Shown piece after piece: positions 10,351 through 21,843 of a DNA stretch of 64,000 nt. A program made the translations under genes and the position numbers. The DNA is from Craspedostauros australis (lineage: Eukaryota; Bacillariophyta; Bacillariophyceae; Mastogloiales; Achnanthaceae), in assembly GCA_026770025.1 (NCBI GenBank), contig JAMXDE010000021.1, forward strand, positions 682,001 to 746,000. The letters run 5' to 3'. Position 1 is the stretch's first letter; every line of letters begins with the position of its first letter. Under the pieces are notes generated by a model. It had not been told where the DNA came from and did not search any database. It saw nothing but the letters and a program-made list of their open reading frames with translations.

Positions 10351-12135
10351 ATGTCCCCATCACCCAACGACAAGCCGGTTATCTTCGCCGATCCCATCAA
10401 GGGTATCAAGGTCAACGCGTCTGTTGTTGCGACGCCATTCCGCGATGAAATCAAAACGAAGGTTGCGGCGATGAAGAAGCAAGGTCTTGGTACGTGATCT
10501 ATTATACCTCCATCGCAATGATGGATGACAGAGGATTCTGCGTCTTCTGTAGGTGCGAGCGATTTGGTGTTCGCACCTGCGGACTGGATGGTGGCGCAGA
10601 AAGCAGCAGAGGAGAGTAGTCGCTGCTATTGCTGCTGCTGGAAATCAGGTCCGAAATGATCTGTCTTTCAATTTGTCCATTTGCGTCAATCACCCAATCC
10701 GCTCATTTCGTCTATTGATTCAATTTCGATGCGCACTTGTTGCTCCGCATCTGTCCTCTCCCATTGCATACACTCATATACAACCACACACAAACACATA
10801 CACGCATAGAGCCTCCGTTGTTGGTGGGGCTGTTGGCCAACAAAGACCCTGCTGCCATCAAATACGCGGAATGGACGGGCAAGGCATGCCGCAACGACGG
10901 GTTGCGATACGAACTGCGCAAGATTGAAGACCCCATCGACGTTGAAGCTGCGTTGATGGATGCCAACGACGACCCACGAGTTCACGGCATCATCGTGTAC
11001 TACCCCATCTTCGGTCAGGAGGAATCTTTCAGCGGCGCCAGCCAGGACGATTATCTGCGAGACAGCGTCTCGTACAAATGCGACGTCGAAGGCCTTTGCC
11101 ACACATACCGCACCAACCTCTACCGCAACGTGCGATTTCTCGACTACCCTGCCAACACACAAAAATGCCTGCTGCCCTGCACAGCACTGAGCTGCGTCAA
11201 GATATTGGAGAAGTGTCCAGGATGTTACGACACCAGCAAACCCACGGGACGGCAATTGGACGGCAAGGTCGTCACCGTGATCAACCGAAGTGAGATCGTC
11301 GGCCGTCCCTTGGCTGCCATGCTCGCGAATGATGGTGCGGACGTCTATTCCGTGGACATCAATTCTATCTACCTCTTCCGAGGTGGTCGGTTGCATGCGT
11401 GCCCAGATGAAACACCCGAGTCATGCGTTCGAAAGGTGAGCTGTTTGAACTGTCTATTGATGAGCCAAGCGGAGAGGGCAAGAAGAATGTGGGATGCATC
11501 GGTGCTCGCCGTGCGGCGCGAGCGCGACCAGATGCATGTGCACGCTTGGAAGCATTGCTGAGCAAATATCACCATGACGAGCTCCTGGCGGGTGACACAG
11601 CGAGACTGTTCACGCCACTCCATGATGATGAACTTCGTTTGCTTGCGCTATGCTCTTTGCTTGATTGGCTGACATTCAATCCACCCACCTGCTCCTCCTT
11701 TCTCAACTTCCATTTGCAATATGCAACGCGATGTCGCTCAATCCATGTACCATTTTACTTCCATATTGCGCTTCAACGTTGCAGTCGTCTATCATCGTCA
11801 CCGGAGTTCCCACCAAGGCCTACCGACTGCCGACAGAGTGGATCAAGCAAAATGCAACCGTCATTAATGTATCATCGTTCAAGAACGTCGATGAAGAGTC
11901 GCTGCTGAAGGTACCAGGCATTGTCTACGTTCCGATGGTCGGCAAAGTGACCGTTGCCATGCTCGAGCGCAACCTGGTGCGTCTCTACGATAACTTCCAT
12001 TCGCCGGCAGCCAAGCAGACACCGAAAGCTTTGGCCCCGTCTGACTCTGCCGTTTCCAAGACGCCTACCTGGCTGCAGGCCTACACAGCCATCGCCGTCA
12101 CTGCATTGCTGGCAGTGCAGATCCTGCGAAAGTAG
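10351..12135 (+). CDS. MTD1: Methylenetetrahydrofolate dehydrogenase (NAD+), MTD1-type, with C-terminal membrane tail
   Basis: Oxidises 5,10-methylene-THF to 5,10-methenyl-THF with NAD+, by homology to yeast Mtd1. Three exons join in frame to 371 residues: 10351-10489, 10810-11435 and 11785-12135. Introns are GT-AG (gtacgt...tag; gtgagc...cag). Diagnostic segments: PPLLVGLLANKDPAAIKYAE near the N-terminus, the catalytic-region YAEWTGKAC, a VHGIIVYYPIFG strand, CDVEGL, the Rossmann segment VINRSEIVGRPLAA followed by NDGADVYSVDIN, then VTGVP and VPMVGKVTVAMLERN. The folate pocket lacks the FolD PVPGGVGPMT motif, as expected for the monofunctional eukaryotic family. After the domain ends, ~28 residues of linker lead to a hydrophobic stretch (LQAYTAIAVTALLAVQIL) ending in RK, which looks like a tail anchor and is not a feature of yeast Mtd1. 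The start is the ATG that gives the family-length N-terminus. Confidence 0.93.
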
Positions 12136-13161
12136 AGAGACACGTGGAAAATGAACAGCATACGGGTATAACGTATGAATACGAGCTACGGTAGGCAACA
12201 GCCACTGCGAATGATCATCCGCGGGGGCTTCTCCATGCGTTATTAGTACGTCACAGATGATGGTGCCAGGCTGCGGCTGCAATTGGAATTGCAATTGCCT
12301 AAATGAAATCGATCCGATGGGATTGGATAGATGTCACAACTGTTATTGAAGAAAATACGTGAAGTCGTGCTGGATCGCTGTCCTCCACAAACTCTTGAAC
12401 GAACTCTCTGCCAATAGAGAGAGAGAGAGTAATCGTAGGTATCTTTGCAAGTAGGAGGAAACGAGATATCACAAGGGGATACATCCGTCCCCACGGTTGG
12501 TGCAATTGCGGCATCCCTTCCTTTCTTCCTTTCTTGGTTCTGGTGCGAAGCCAATCAACCTCAATGAGTTTTGGCGATCGGAAGGAAACAAGTGATTCCT
12601 TTCCGTCTGTGTCAGCTACCAACTCTCTTGTGTGGTTTGGGAATGGTATCTTTGGCATCGAGAGAAGGTCTGTCCGTCACACAGTAGGATCACCCACCAA
12701 CCAGCAAAAACAACTCTGGTTCCAGAATCGCGAGACATCAAAATCAAGCCCATCGCGAAAACATGAAACCAGAATCGATCGACAACATCACACAGAGACC
12801 ACAAAAAATGGAGAGCTAACGAGAAGGTGCGATGTTCCGTGGATGGTGGTGGTGGCATCATTGTCGCGGTTGTTGCCGGATGCGATCTTCCGATTGTCCC
12901 AGCGCTCTCTTCCCACGAGCGTTTCCTCTATTTGTGCGATCCACGGATCCGCTGACTGATCACGCCTTCTGACGCCATCTTGCTGCTGTTGCTGCTTCTC
13001 ATTTGCACCCAACACACCACAACGCATCGCAACGCAACGTACCACACTATACCACACCACACTATACCATACCATACCATACCTCCCATCATAACATCGT
13101 ATCACGTCACATCACATCACAACATCCTGACGTGTGCACAGTTCTAACTTACACCTTCGAG
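12136..13161. other. Intergenic with simple repeats; CPS promoter region
   Basis: No gene is supported. It contains a short GA run (12418-12431), a CTTCC/CTTTC patch near 12515-12535, pentanucleotide repeats of the ACCAT/ACCAC type (13040-13082) and CATCACA-type repeats (13101-13126) just upstream of the carbamoyl-phosphate synthetase start. Confidence 0.5.
13040..13082. repeat. Imperfect (TACCA)n repeat
   Basis: Pentamer units TACCA/CACCA repeat about eight times, 80-120 bases before the CPS start codon. A related motif on the other strand (GTATG) occurs at 19509-19542. Confidence 0.8.
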
Positions 13162-16100
13162 ATGACGGCCGACGACGCAGATTCCGCAGCCCAATACCTG
13201 GACCGCAAGGTGAGCGTTAGCTGTGAATCGCCCGGTTCCTCCCAGCATCAATGGGGTATGGCTTTGATGAGTTGAGCCTTGTGAACTTGCGAGCCCAAGC
13301 CATCATCAGCATCAGCCGCTGCCATGACTGATCGTGACCATGCTCAGATTGTTCGAAAGGAATTCCTCTCTTGCCTTGTCCTGTCGCGTCCTGGCATAGC
13401 CGCGGATGCTCTTTGGTATTTGGGCTTTACGTGAAGCACCAGCGCTTTCGATGAAGTTGACGTCAGTATACCAATACTCGTACTCATCAACAATCACTAT
13501 TGTCATCTCGTTCTGCTCCTTCACATGATCCTTTTTGCTCCGTATCTTCTCCAATGTTCGCCTGCCGCCGGCTATTCCTCTTCCGACCACTAATTTCTTG
13601 TCACTTCACCATGCACGACAGGGCGAAAAAGCTTTGCTTTACCTTGCCGATGGGTCCTCACCCATCCAGGGACGGTCGTTCGGCGCGCCAGTCACCGCCA
13701 CCGGTGAAGTCGTCTTCAACACCGGCATGGTTGGCTACCCCGAGGCCTTGACAGATCCTAGTTACAGGGGGCAGATCCTGGTGTTGACGTACCCGCTCAT
13801 CGGGAATTACGGTGTCCCAGATGACTCCGTCAAGGATGAAATGAACCTTCCAAAGTACTTCGAGAGCAATGGCATCCACATTTCCGGTTTGGTGGTCTCC
13901 AGCTACTCCTGGATTCATTCTCACTGGGCTGCAAAGAAGTCCCTCGCCGATTGGCTCCGGGAGTACAACATCCCTGCTGTGTATGGTGTGGACACAAGGG
14001 CGCTCACCAAGAAGCTTCGCGAGTACGGAACGTTGTTGGGACGTATCGAAGTGGTAAGCATGGCGCGATTGCGCAGTTGGGAATATCGCACATCAGAGGA
14101 CACTGCTGTCAGTGTCAATATTGTATTCCCTCCTGCATCATGTTGCAATCGAATTTCAACCACTCGGAGAGCAGTCCACAAAAAAGAACAGATCCATCGC
14201 CACCTTGCATTGCCCGTGTTGATAGACATGTCGTGCGCCAACAAGCACATCATCTGACTCCTTCCAAACACTCGCCTATCCCCTGCAACCATGCACTATC
14301 TGAAACTGATCTTGAATTCTTGGAACCGACTATGGGTGGATACGAAAATCGGCTTTCATTCTTGATGATGTCGCTGATGATGGCATGATCGGTTATGGTA
14401 TGCGCAATGGAACCGAAAAATAATGATGCCGACCCAATACTGCTTCACACCAATGGAATCTGCCATGACGCAACCGCAGGACAAGGACAATGCAGAATTC
14501 GGACGCATTGCATCATCTGATATGTTCGAGGACCCCAACCAACGTAACCTCGTCGCCGAAGTCTCGACGAAGGAAGTCGTAGTCTACGGAAAGGGGAACA
14601 GCACAAAGATCGTTGCCTACGACTGCGGAATGAAGTTCAATATCATCCGGTACCTGGTGGAAGAGCAGAAGGTGGAGCTGAGCGTCGTCCCGTTTGATTA
14701 TGACCTCGAGGCAAATCCTGCCAACATCGCGTGGCAAGGTCTCTTCCTCTCAAACGGACCTGGAGATCCCGCCATGTGCTCTGCGACTATCAAGTCCATC
14801 AAATTCGCTCTCAACTTGGAACCAGCACGACCAATCTTCGGAATCTGTCTGGGCAATCAGCTTCTGGCGCTCGCCGCTGGGGCCGCGACATACAAGCTCA
14901 AGTACGGAAACCGCGGCATGAACCAGCCATGCGTCGACCTTCGAACCGGAAGATGCTACATCACCCCGCAGAATCACGGATTCGCGGTGGACGCCAAATC
15001 GTTGCCACCACTTTGGAAGCCGCTCTTCCTTAACGTGAACGATCTCACCAACGAGGGTATCGTCCACACTATCAAGCCATTCTTCAGCGTCCAATTCCAC
15101 CCAGAGGCCAGCGGTGGGCCAGTCGACACTGCCTTCCTCTTCGAGAAGTTCGTCGGACACGTTCGAGGACTTGCCCAGCCCCTCGTCCTTCAGGATGGCC
15201 TCAACTACCAGCGCAAGACGTACAAGAAAGTTCTGCTGGTCGGAAGCGGAGGCCTCTCCATCGGTCAAGCGGGAGAGTTTGACTACTCTGGCAGCCAGTG
15301 CATCAAGGCCCTGAAGGAGGAGAGCATCGAAGTGATTCTGATCAATCCCAACATCGCCACAGTCCAAACTTCGCAAGAGAAGGACGATGCCAGCCGAGGA
15401 GCGGACAGGGTTTACTTCATGCCAATCAGAGCAAACGTCGTGATGGATATCATCCGAAAGGAAAAGCCCGACGGTATCATCGTCAGTATGGGTGGACAAA
15501 CCGCCCTCAACGTCGGTGTGGAGCTATGGCGCAGCGGCGAGCTGCAGAAGGAAGGGGTTGATATCCTGGGAACGCAAATCCCAGTCATCGAAGCCACGGA
15601 AGATCGCGAGATTTTCAGCGAGAAGCTGAAAGAGATCGACGAGACCATCGCGCTGTCCTACAGCGCCACCAACCTCGAGGAGGCGATGGAAGCCGCCAAC
15701 AAGATCGGTTACCCCGTCCTCATCCGTGCCGCCTACGCTCTGGGCGGGCTCGGATCTGGATTCGCGGCGGATGACGCCGAGCTGAAGGCCATGGCCGCGA
15801 AGGCATTCACGACCTCCAATCAAATCCTCATCGACCAGGACCTCAGAGGATGGAAGGAGCTCGAGTACGAAGTCGTCCGTGACTCCAGCGACAACTGCAT
15901 CACCGTGTGCAACATGGAGAACTTCGATCCGCTTGGAATTCATACCGGTGACTCCATCGTCGTGGCGCCATCGCAGACCTTGACGAACCGAGAGTACTTC
16001 ATGCTGCGAAAGACTGCCCTGAAGGTTGTCCGCCATCTGGGCATCGTGGGAGAATGCAACATCCAGTACGCATTACACCCAGACAGCGAGCGATATTGCA

Positions 16101-18914
16101 TCATTGAGGTCAACGCGCGTCTGTCCCGATCGTCAGCCCTCGCCTCCAAGGCAACCGGCTACCCGCTGGCGTATGTGGCCACCAAGCTCTCCCTCGGCAA
16201 GAATCTGGTGGGCATCAACAACTCCATCACGAAGACAACCACGGCGTGCTTCGAACCGAGTCTGGACTACTGCGTCCTGAAGATGCCGCGATGGGATCTG
16301 AAAAAGTTCAATCGCGTCAGCAACAAGCTTGGATCATCCATGCTCTCCGTCGGCGAAGTCATGTCGATCGGCAGATCGTTCGAGGAGGTCATTCAGAAGG
16401 CATGCCGCATGGTGAACCCTGCGCTGGATGGGTTGGAGGGAGAGTATTCCAATCTCATCGATGACTCTGTTGATCTGGAGACCCGCTTGAAGATGCCAAC
16501 CGACACGCGTCTTTTCGCCGTCCAAACCGCCCTCGAAAAGGGATGGTCCATCGACAAGGTCTTCGAGCTCACCAAGATCGACCGCTGGTTCCTCAGCAAA
16601 CTGGAGAACATAGCCAAGATGCGCAAGGCGTGCATTGAGATTGGCAGCATCGATGGTCTGGTCAAGGACAACGCGCGCGAACGTCTCATGATGCTGAAGC
16701 AGGCCGGTTTCAGTGATCGACAGGCAAGTGTACTGCTCGTGCAGAGGTGTGCCGCATGCTTCGCAGTATCTCCTGCTGTTTCTTGTTTGCCCTACCATAC
16801 AATTGCAGCTGGACGTTCTGTATGATTGTGCCATTTCTCTGCCTGACTCTCTCGTCTCACACTGATATTCACATTTGCAATGTTGTTGACCTTGTCTCCT
16901 ACAACACATGTCATGCCACGCCATGTAATATTACTGCATGTTGCACCTTTTGTGCTCCATGTACTTCACTATATGCCTTTTGTAGATCGCACGATATGTT
17001 GGAGTCCCATTGGATTGTAAGAGCGTTCACACGATTCGCGCCACAAGAAAGAGCTTCGGTGTCATCCCGGTCGTCAAGCAGATCGACACTCTGGCTGCTG
17101 AATTCCCAGCCCAAACCAACTATCTGTACGTGACGTACTCAGGCGATGTGGATGACATTCCGGACGCGCTTCAGTCGGAGGAGGACGAGGCGGCGGCGAG
17201 ATTGCTATCGCGCAGCACCAGCCAGCTGGATCCCCCAACCTTCCAGAAACGGACCCGTGCATTGTCCACTGCGACAGGGGCGCAGGCATTTGCCTCGGAC
17301 AAGGAGCGCGGCGTGATCGTTCTTGGATGCGGAGCGTACTGCATCGGATCCAGCGTGGAGTTCGATTGGTGCGCAGTGTCATGCATCCGGCAGCTGCGAC
17401 GGGATGGTTACAAGAGCATCATCATCAACTACAATCCGGAGACCGTCAGCACTGACTACGACGAATCGGACCGATTGTACTTTGAGGAATTGAGCCTTGA
17501 GCGCATCCTGGATATCTACGAACGCGAGAATCCGTTCGGTGTGGTCGTGTCTGTGGGTGGTCAGATCCCCAACAACATCGCCGGTCCACTTTCTGAATCC
17601 GGTGTTAAGATTTTGGGGACGAACGCGCGCGATATCGAGCGTGCGGAGGACCGCCACCAGTTTTCGGACATGCTTGACAACATGGGCATTGGACAGCCGG
17701 AGTGGTCCGTGCTGTCATCGAAGGACGAGGCCGTGGCGTTCGCCGAGAAGGTGAGCTTCCCGGTGCTCGTCCGTCCTAGCTTCGTGCTCTCGGGTGCAGC
17801 CATGAGGGTTGCGACCGACGCCTCGGAGTTGAGGAACTTCCTGGGACTTGCGGCAGACGTGGCCGACGACAAACCGGTGGTGGTGACCAAGTTCGTTGAG
17901 AACGCCAAGGAGATCGAGTTCGATGCGGTGGCTAGCAAGGGCAAGATCCTGAACTACGCCATCGGGGAACACTTGGAGAATGCTGGAGTCCATAGTGGTG
18001 ACGCCACAGTCATCCTCCCGGCCCAGAAGCTCTACGTGAAGACGATCAAGCAAGTCAAACGCTATGCCGCCCTGATCGCTGCGGCACTGAACATCACAGG
18101 CCCATTTAACATCCAGTTCATGGCCAAGGGCAACAAGGTCCAAGTCATCGAATGCAACTTGCGCGCTAGCCGCACCTTCCCATTCGTTAGCAAGACGTTG
18201 AACAACAACTTCATTTCGTTGGCCACGAAGGCGATGGTCGGCATGCACCCGGAGCCGTACAAGATCTCGCTTCTCGACATTGACTACGTCTGCGTGAAGG
18301 CGCCTATCTTCTCATTCACCCGTCTGCGTGGCGCCGACCCCACTCTGGGCGTTGAGATGGCATCCACGGGAGAAGTGGCGTGCTTCGGTGAAGATCAGAA
18401 CGAAGCCTACCTCCTCTCGCTGCTGTCTTCCACCTTTAAGCTCCCAACGAAGAAGCGCACCATTTTGCTCTCCATCGCGAGCGACACGTTCCGGTACGAG
18501 TGCGCGGAGTCCGTAGTCGTCCTGCAGAAGCTCGGCTACAAGCTGTACGCAACTCCCGGAACTGCCAAGTACTTCAAGGACAACAACGATGTGGATATGA
18601 TCAACGTGACAAAGCCGGATGATGAAAACGACGACGGCGAAGGCACGGCGCTGAACGTCATCAAGGACGGAAGCATCGACCTGGTCATCAACATCAGCGA
18701 CGGCACCGGACGCAAGGACGAGATTACCGCCGGATACAGGATCCGTCGTGCGGCTGTCGACTTTGGAACCAGCCTGGTGACCAACGTGAAGTGCGCCGTC
18801 GAGCTCGTGCAGTGCCTCGAACGTGGAATGGACAAGAAGGATGCCTTCATCCCACGGCACATCGGCGAGTACTACAAGATCCCAACCGTCGGATGGTCCA
18901 CCAGCAAGCTCGTC

Positions 18915-18917
<3 letters not shown>
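13162..18917 (+). CDS. CPS2: Carbamoyl-phosphate synthetase II, glutamine-hydrolysing (fused GATase + synthetase)
   Basis: Makes carbamoyl phosphate from glutamine, bicarbonate and 2 ATP. Four exons, all phase 0, join to 1551 residues: 13162-13209, 13622-14053, 14480-16723, 16986-18917. Introns 1 and 2 are GT-AG; intron 3 begins GC (CAG|GCAAGT). Domains: CarA N-terminal domain ~25-160; class-I glutaminase ~185-390 with Cys283 in GICLGNQ and His367/Glu369 in FHPEAS, so the triad is intact; first ATP-grasp half from ~410 ([26 protein letters not shown]); second half from ~1010 ([24 protein letters not shown]); MGS-like allosteric domain near the C-terminus ([11 protein letters not shown]). No dihydroorotase or aspartate transcarbamylase is fused, unlike animal CAD. 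The N-terminus ([13 protein letters not shown]) does not look like a mitochondrial presequence, so the cytosolic pyrimidine enzyme is more likely than the mitochondrial urea-cycle enzyme of diatoms. That choice is inference. Confidence 0.95.

Positions 18918-18948
<31 letters not shown>
18916..18948. repeat. (GA)n microsatellite
   Basis: About 16 uninterrupted GA units begin inside the CPS stop codon region (TAG) and run into its 3' UTR. Confidence 0.97.
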
Positions 18949-18950
<2 letters not shown>

Positions 18951-19565
18951 AAGGTGAACATACCTTGTGGGCGGATGGATGGATGGTGGTGATGATGGCG
19001 ACGATGATAATGGAATTACTCCTAGAATACTACATGGTACCAGTATGACGCAGCACGAAGTGAAGTGGCGGGGTACGAATTCAGCACAAAATAGTATGCG
19101 TGCTAAGACAAAGAAATAAACAAGAGCAACAAGTTACAAAGTATTATTCTATAATATGTTATAACTCTCTATTGACTGCAGAGAGCACAATGTTATTGCA
19201 ATTGAAAATGAAAGCAAATAGGGTCTTCGCATGTTGCAATCATGTACTGGTATGGTGGGACGCCGGTGCTCGTTGATCTCGTCGTTATCGCACATGTATC
19301 CGTGAGATGCTTGGTCGCTCGTTGAGCAGTTGGCTGGTTGATGCTGCCCTCCCAATGCAGAAGTGTGAATGCTACCATAACACTGTTGAGACCACACGGA
19401 TACGAGCTACGCAAGGGAAGACGAGTCGAGTAAAGCAGCGTATCGTACACAAATGCAGCAGAGTATGCTTTAGAGCGCTCTAGACGGTAGAACTATGGTA
19501 TCCTCGTACTGTATGGTATGGTGCGGTATGGCGCGGTATGATATCTTCCTGGCCATCAAGTGCGC
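18949..19565. other. Intergenic between convergent genes
   Basis: This holds the 3' ends of CPS (plus) and ATP synthase epsilon (minus). AATAAA-like sequence (GAAATAAACAA) occurs near 19113. GTATG pentamers repeat imperfectly at 19509-19542. No gene is seen. Confidence 0.5.
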
Positions 19566-20378
19566 TTATTTGCCGGCTCCAGCGAAAGTAGTGACATCGA
19601 CCTTTGGACCTTGCTCTCCGGCTGCCCAGGCGGAGGCCTTGTAGTGGAATTCACCCTGCACAGCGAGCTTGCTCTTGGCTGGCTCCTTGAGGGCGCTTCG
19701 CACAGAGACAGCAGCACGGTTGACGTACTGCGCTCGAACATGTGCATGTATGTGCACGGATGTGTGTGAATGTGAATGCATTTGTGTTGGTTGGAATCCC
19801 GTTTTATGGAGGTCGGTGGTCGCCATTATCAAAGTCAACATAAGCATGCAGAGTGTCGCGTACAGTTGAAACGGAATGGGCCAAGGGTGGCAATACATTG
19901 TTTTACGCGCAGGAAGAGAAATCAGCAAAGGGAGATGGATCGACAAAGATGGAGGTGGTGCAAGCTTGTGTGAGATCGTCGCTTGGTGCATGAGTGCGAA
20001 TGGGCGGTTGCCTCTCTTCTTTGTTGCAACAAGATGCCGATGAACGAAGCACATTTCATGCGTGGGTGATGGTGAATGCAGCGCTGAAGGCTTTGGCTCT
20101 GGTTCTGCCACATGCTCTTTCCCGAAGTGCTCTCATCCATCCATCCATCCTCAGGCACCGCGCCAATGCAATATAATGCACCGTACAGCTCATGGTATGG
20201 GCACGGACATTCAGAAGCAGAATTCCAACCCCAATGCTACGCGTATGTGCGTATGCATCCGTGGCTGGCGCATCTTCCAGATTGCTTCGTATCATAACGC
20301 GGGAGCTTTGATGGTCCGTACCTGAAGGTAGGAGAGGCCGGCAATGCGCCAGAAGGATGCGGCAGGTGGTGCAGTCAT
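19566..20378 (-). CDS. ATP15: Mitochondrial F1 ATP synthase epsilon subunit
   Basis: Small subunit of the F1 central stalk. Two exons join in phase 0: 20378-20322 (19 codons) and 19727-19566 (53 codons plus TAA), giving 72 residues. The first exon encodes SFWRIAGLSYLQ, the second YVNRAAVSVRSALKEP then AKSKLAVQGEFHYKAS. The order W-R-x-A-G-x-S-Y-x-Q-Y followed by a short basic helix and LKEP is the hallmark of eukaryotic mitochondrial epsilon (yeast Atp15, mammalian ATP5F1E), which is usually 50-75 residues and has no cleaved presequence. The donor is CAG|GTACGG and the acceptor GCGCAG|TAC; the intron is 594 bp, much longer than the coding sequence. The C-terminal extension (about 20 residues after EQGPK, ending FAGAGK) is somewhat longer than in animals. 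It is divergent from the proteasome beta-3 gene. Confidence 0.93.
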
Positions 20379-21036
20379 GATTGCTGTGCTTTCTGTTGTG
20401 CGAGACAAAGAGGGAGGGAGGGTTTGGCGGTTGCTTTGTCGGTGATGGCAATCGGCGGGGAGGGTGGTGTTGGCGTTGGCGTTGGCGTGGGTGCTGGTTG
20501 AGATCGTCTCCGAACAGCAACACTGTTGCTCCAGTTGCTCAAGTCTTGGTACAATTACCGTGGACCACCACGACGATGATGACGAAACAACGGCGCAAAC
20601 CAAGCAAGCAATTCTCGCCACCGTCGTCATGGTCGTTCTTGTTTGTCTGTCGGGCAAATGGCAGACGATGCACCGAAACAACGACGATCGACTCAATCGA
20701 TCCCAACAGAAACGACGACCACCTTGATCCGAAAGTCCGCAAGCTTCTGTTTGGATCGATTCAGATCCTTTTCTCTTGGCGTTCGGCGGATGCCTCGGAG
20801 CGAGATCTCCCACGACACCCAGCACACATTTCACACCAAAACAACAACATCGACAACATCGATAGCAACCACAACATCGATAGCAACCACAACAGCGATA
20901 GCAGTGGACATCGCCGTTCCCATACCAACTAAGAATACTATTGCATTATTGTACAGCAACCATCCTGACGAAATCCCAAGGACCGTAGCAGAGCAGAAGA
21001 ACAGCAAACAGCAAACAACAATACTCCAACAACAGC
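20379..21036. promoter_or_regulatory. Shared divergent promoter region (ATP15 / PSMB3)
   Basis: 658 bases separate the two divergent start codons. It contains imperfect tandem ACAACATCGATAGCAACC units at about 20842-20905, nearer the proteasome side. No core promoter element can be assigned with confidence. Confidence 0.45.
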
Positions 21037-21651
21037 ATGTCCATCCTCGAATACAACGGCGCCGCCATCGTGGCCATGGCCGGCAAGGACTGCGTGGGCA
21101 TCGCCGCCGACCGCAGACTGGGCGTGCAGCTGCACACGGTGGCCTGCGACTTCACCAAGGTCTTTCAGATGGCGCCCAAGCTGTTCGTCGGCCTGGGCGG
21201 ACTCGCCACGGACGTGCAGACCCTCAAGAGCCTGCTCGAGTTCCGGATCAACCTCTACAAGCTCAAGGAGGAGCGGGACATGACGCCGACAGTCTTCTCC
21301 AACCTCCTCTCCACCATGCTCTACGAAAAGCGCTTTGGCCCGTACTTCTGCGAGCCCGTCGTGGCCGGATTGGACGACAACGGCAAGCCCTTCCTCTCGT
21401 CGATGGATCTCATCGGGGCCCCTGTTCTGTGCGATGATTTCGTCGTCACGGGGAACTGCACCGGCAACCTCTACGGAATGTGTGAAGCGCTCTACAAGCC
21501 GGATCTGGAACCGGATCAGCTCTTTGAGACCCTGGCGCAGGCGCTGCTCAGCAGTGTGGATCGTGACGCCATGTCCGGTTGGGGAGGCGTCGTGCACATC
21601 ATCACCAAGGACAGCGTCATCACGAAAGAACTCAAGGGCCGAATGGATTAG
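21037..21651 (+). CDS. PSMB3: 20S proteasome subunit beta type 3
   Basis: A 204-residue intronless frame, the normal size for the beta-3 subunit of the 20S core. It opens SILEYNGAAIVAMAGKDCV, then GIAADRRLG, KVFQMAPKLFVGLGGLATD, the FGPYFCEPVVAGL segment and MSGWGGVVHII; these phrases identify beta-3 specifically. As in other beta-3 subunits there is no propeptide with a catalytic Thr (the residue before Ile is Ser), so it is a structural, non-proteolytic beta subunit. The context gives no functional link beyond the divergent ATP synthase gene. The stop at 21649-21651 faces the stop of the next minus-strand gene 192 bases away, so the 3' UTRs are likely to overlap. Confidence 0.97.
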   Translation: MSILEYNGAAIVAMAGKDCVGIAADRRLGVQLHTVACDFTKVFQMAPKLFVGLGGLATDVQTLKSLLEFRINLYKLKEERDMTPTVFSNLLSTMLYEKRFGPYFCEPVVAGLDDNGKPFLSSMDLIGAPVLCDDFVVTGNCTGNLYGMCEALYKPDLEPDQLFETLAQALLSSVDRDAMSGWGGVVHIITKDSVITKELKGRMD

Positions 21652-21843
21652 ACTGGACTGTGCTGGAGTCGAATGGAATAGACTGTGCTCCAGAGTATGC
21701 TGGAGTATTTGTAGATTCCTCTCCACAACACTCTAATTAGCGCCCCTTCATCTGTACTCTACCAACATGAAATGAACAAGGACCATATGTTTGCTGTACT
21801 TCTATTCTACAAACACCAAGAGTTGATTGATTCTGCATGTTGC

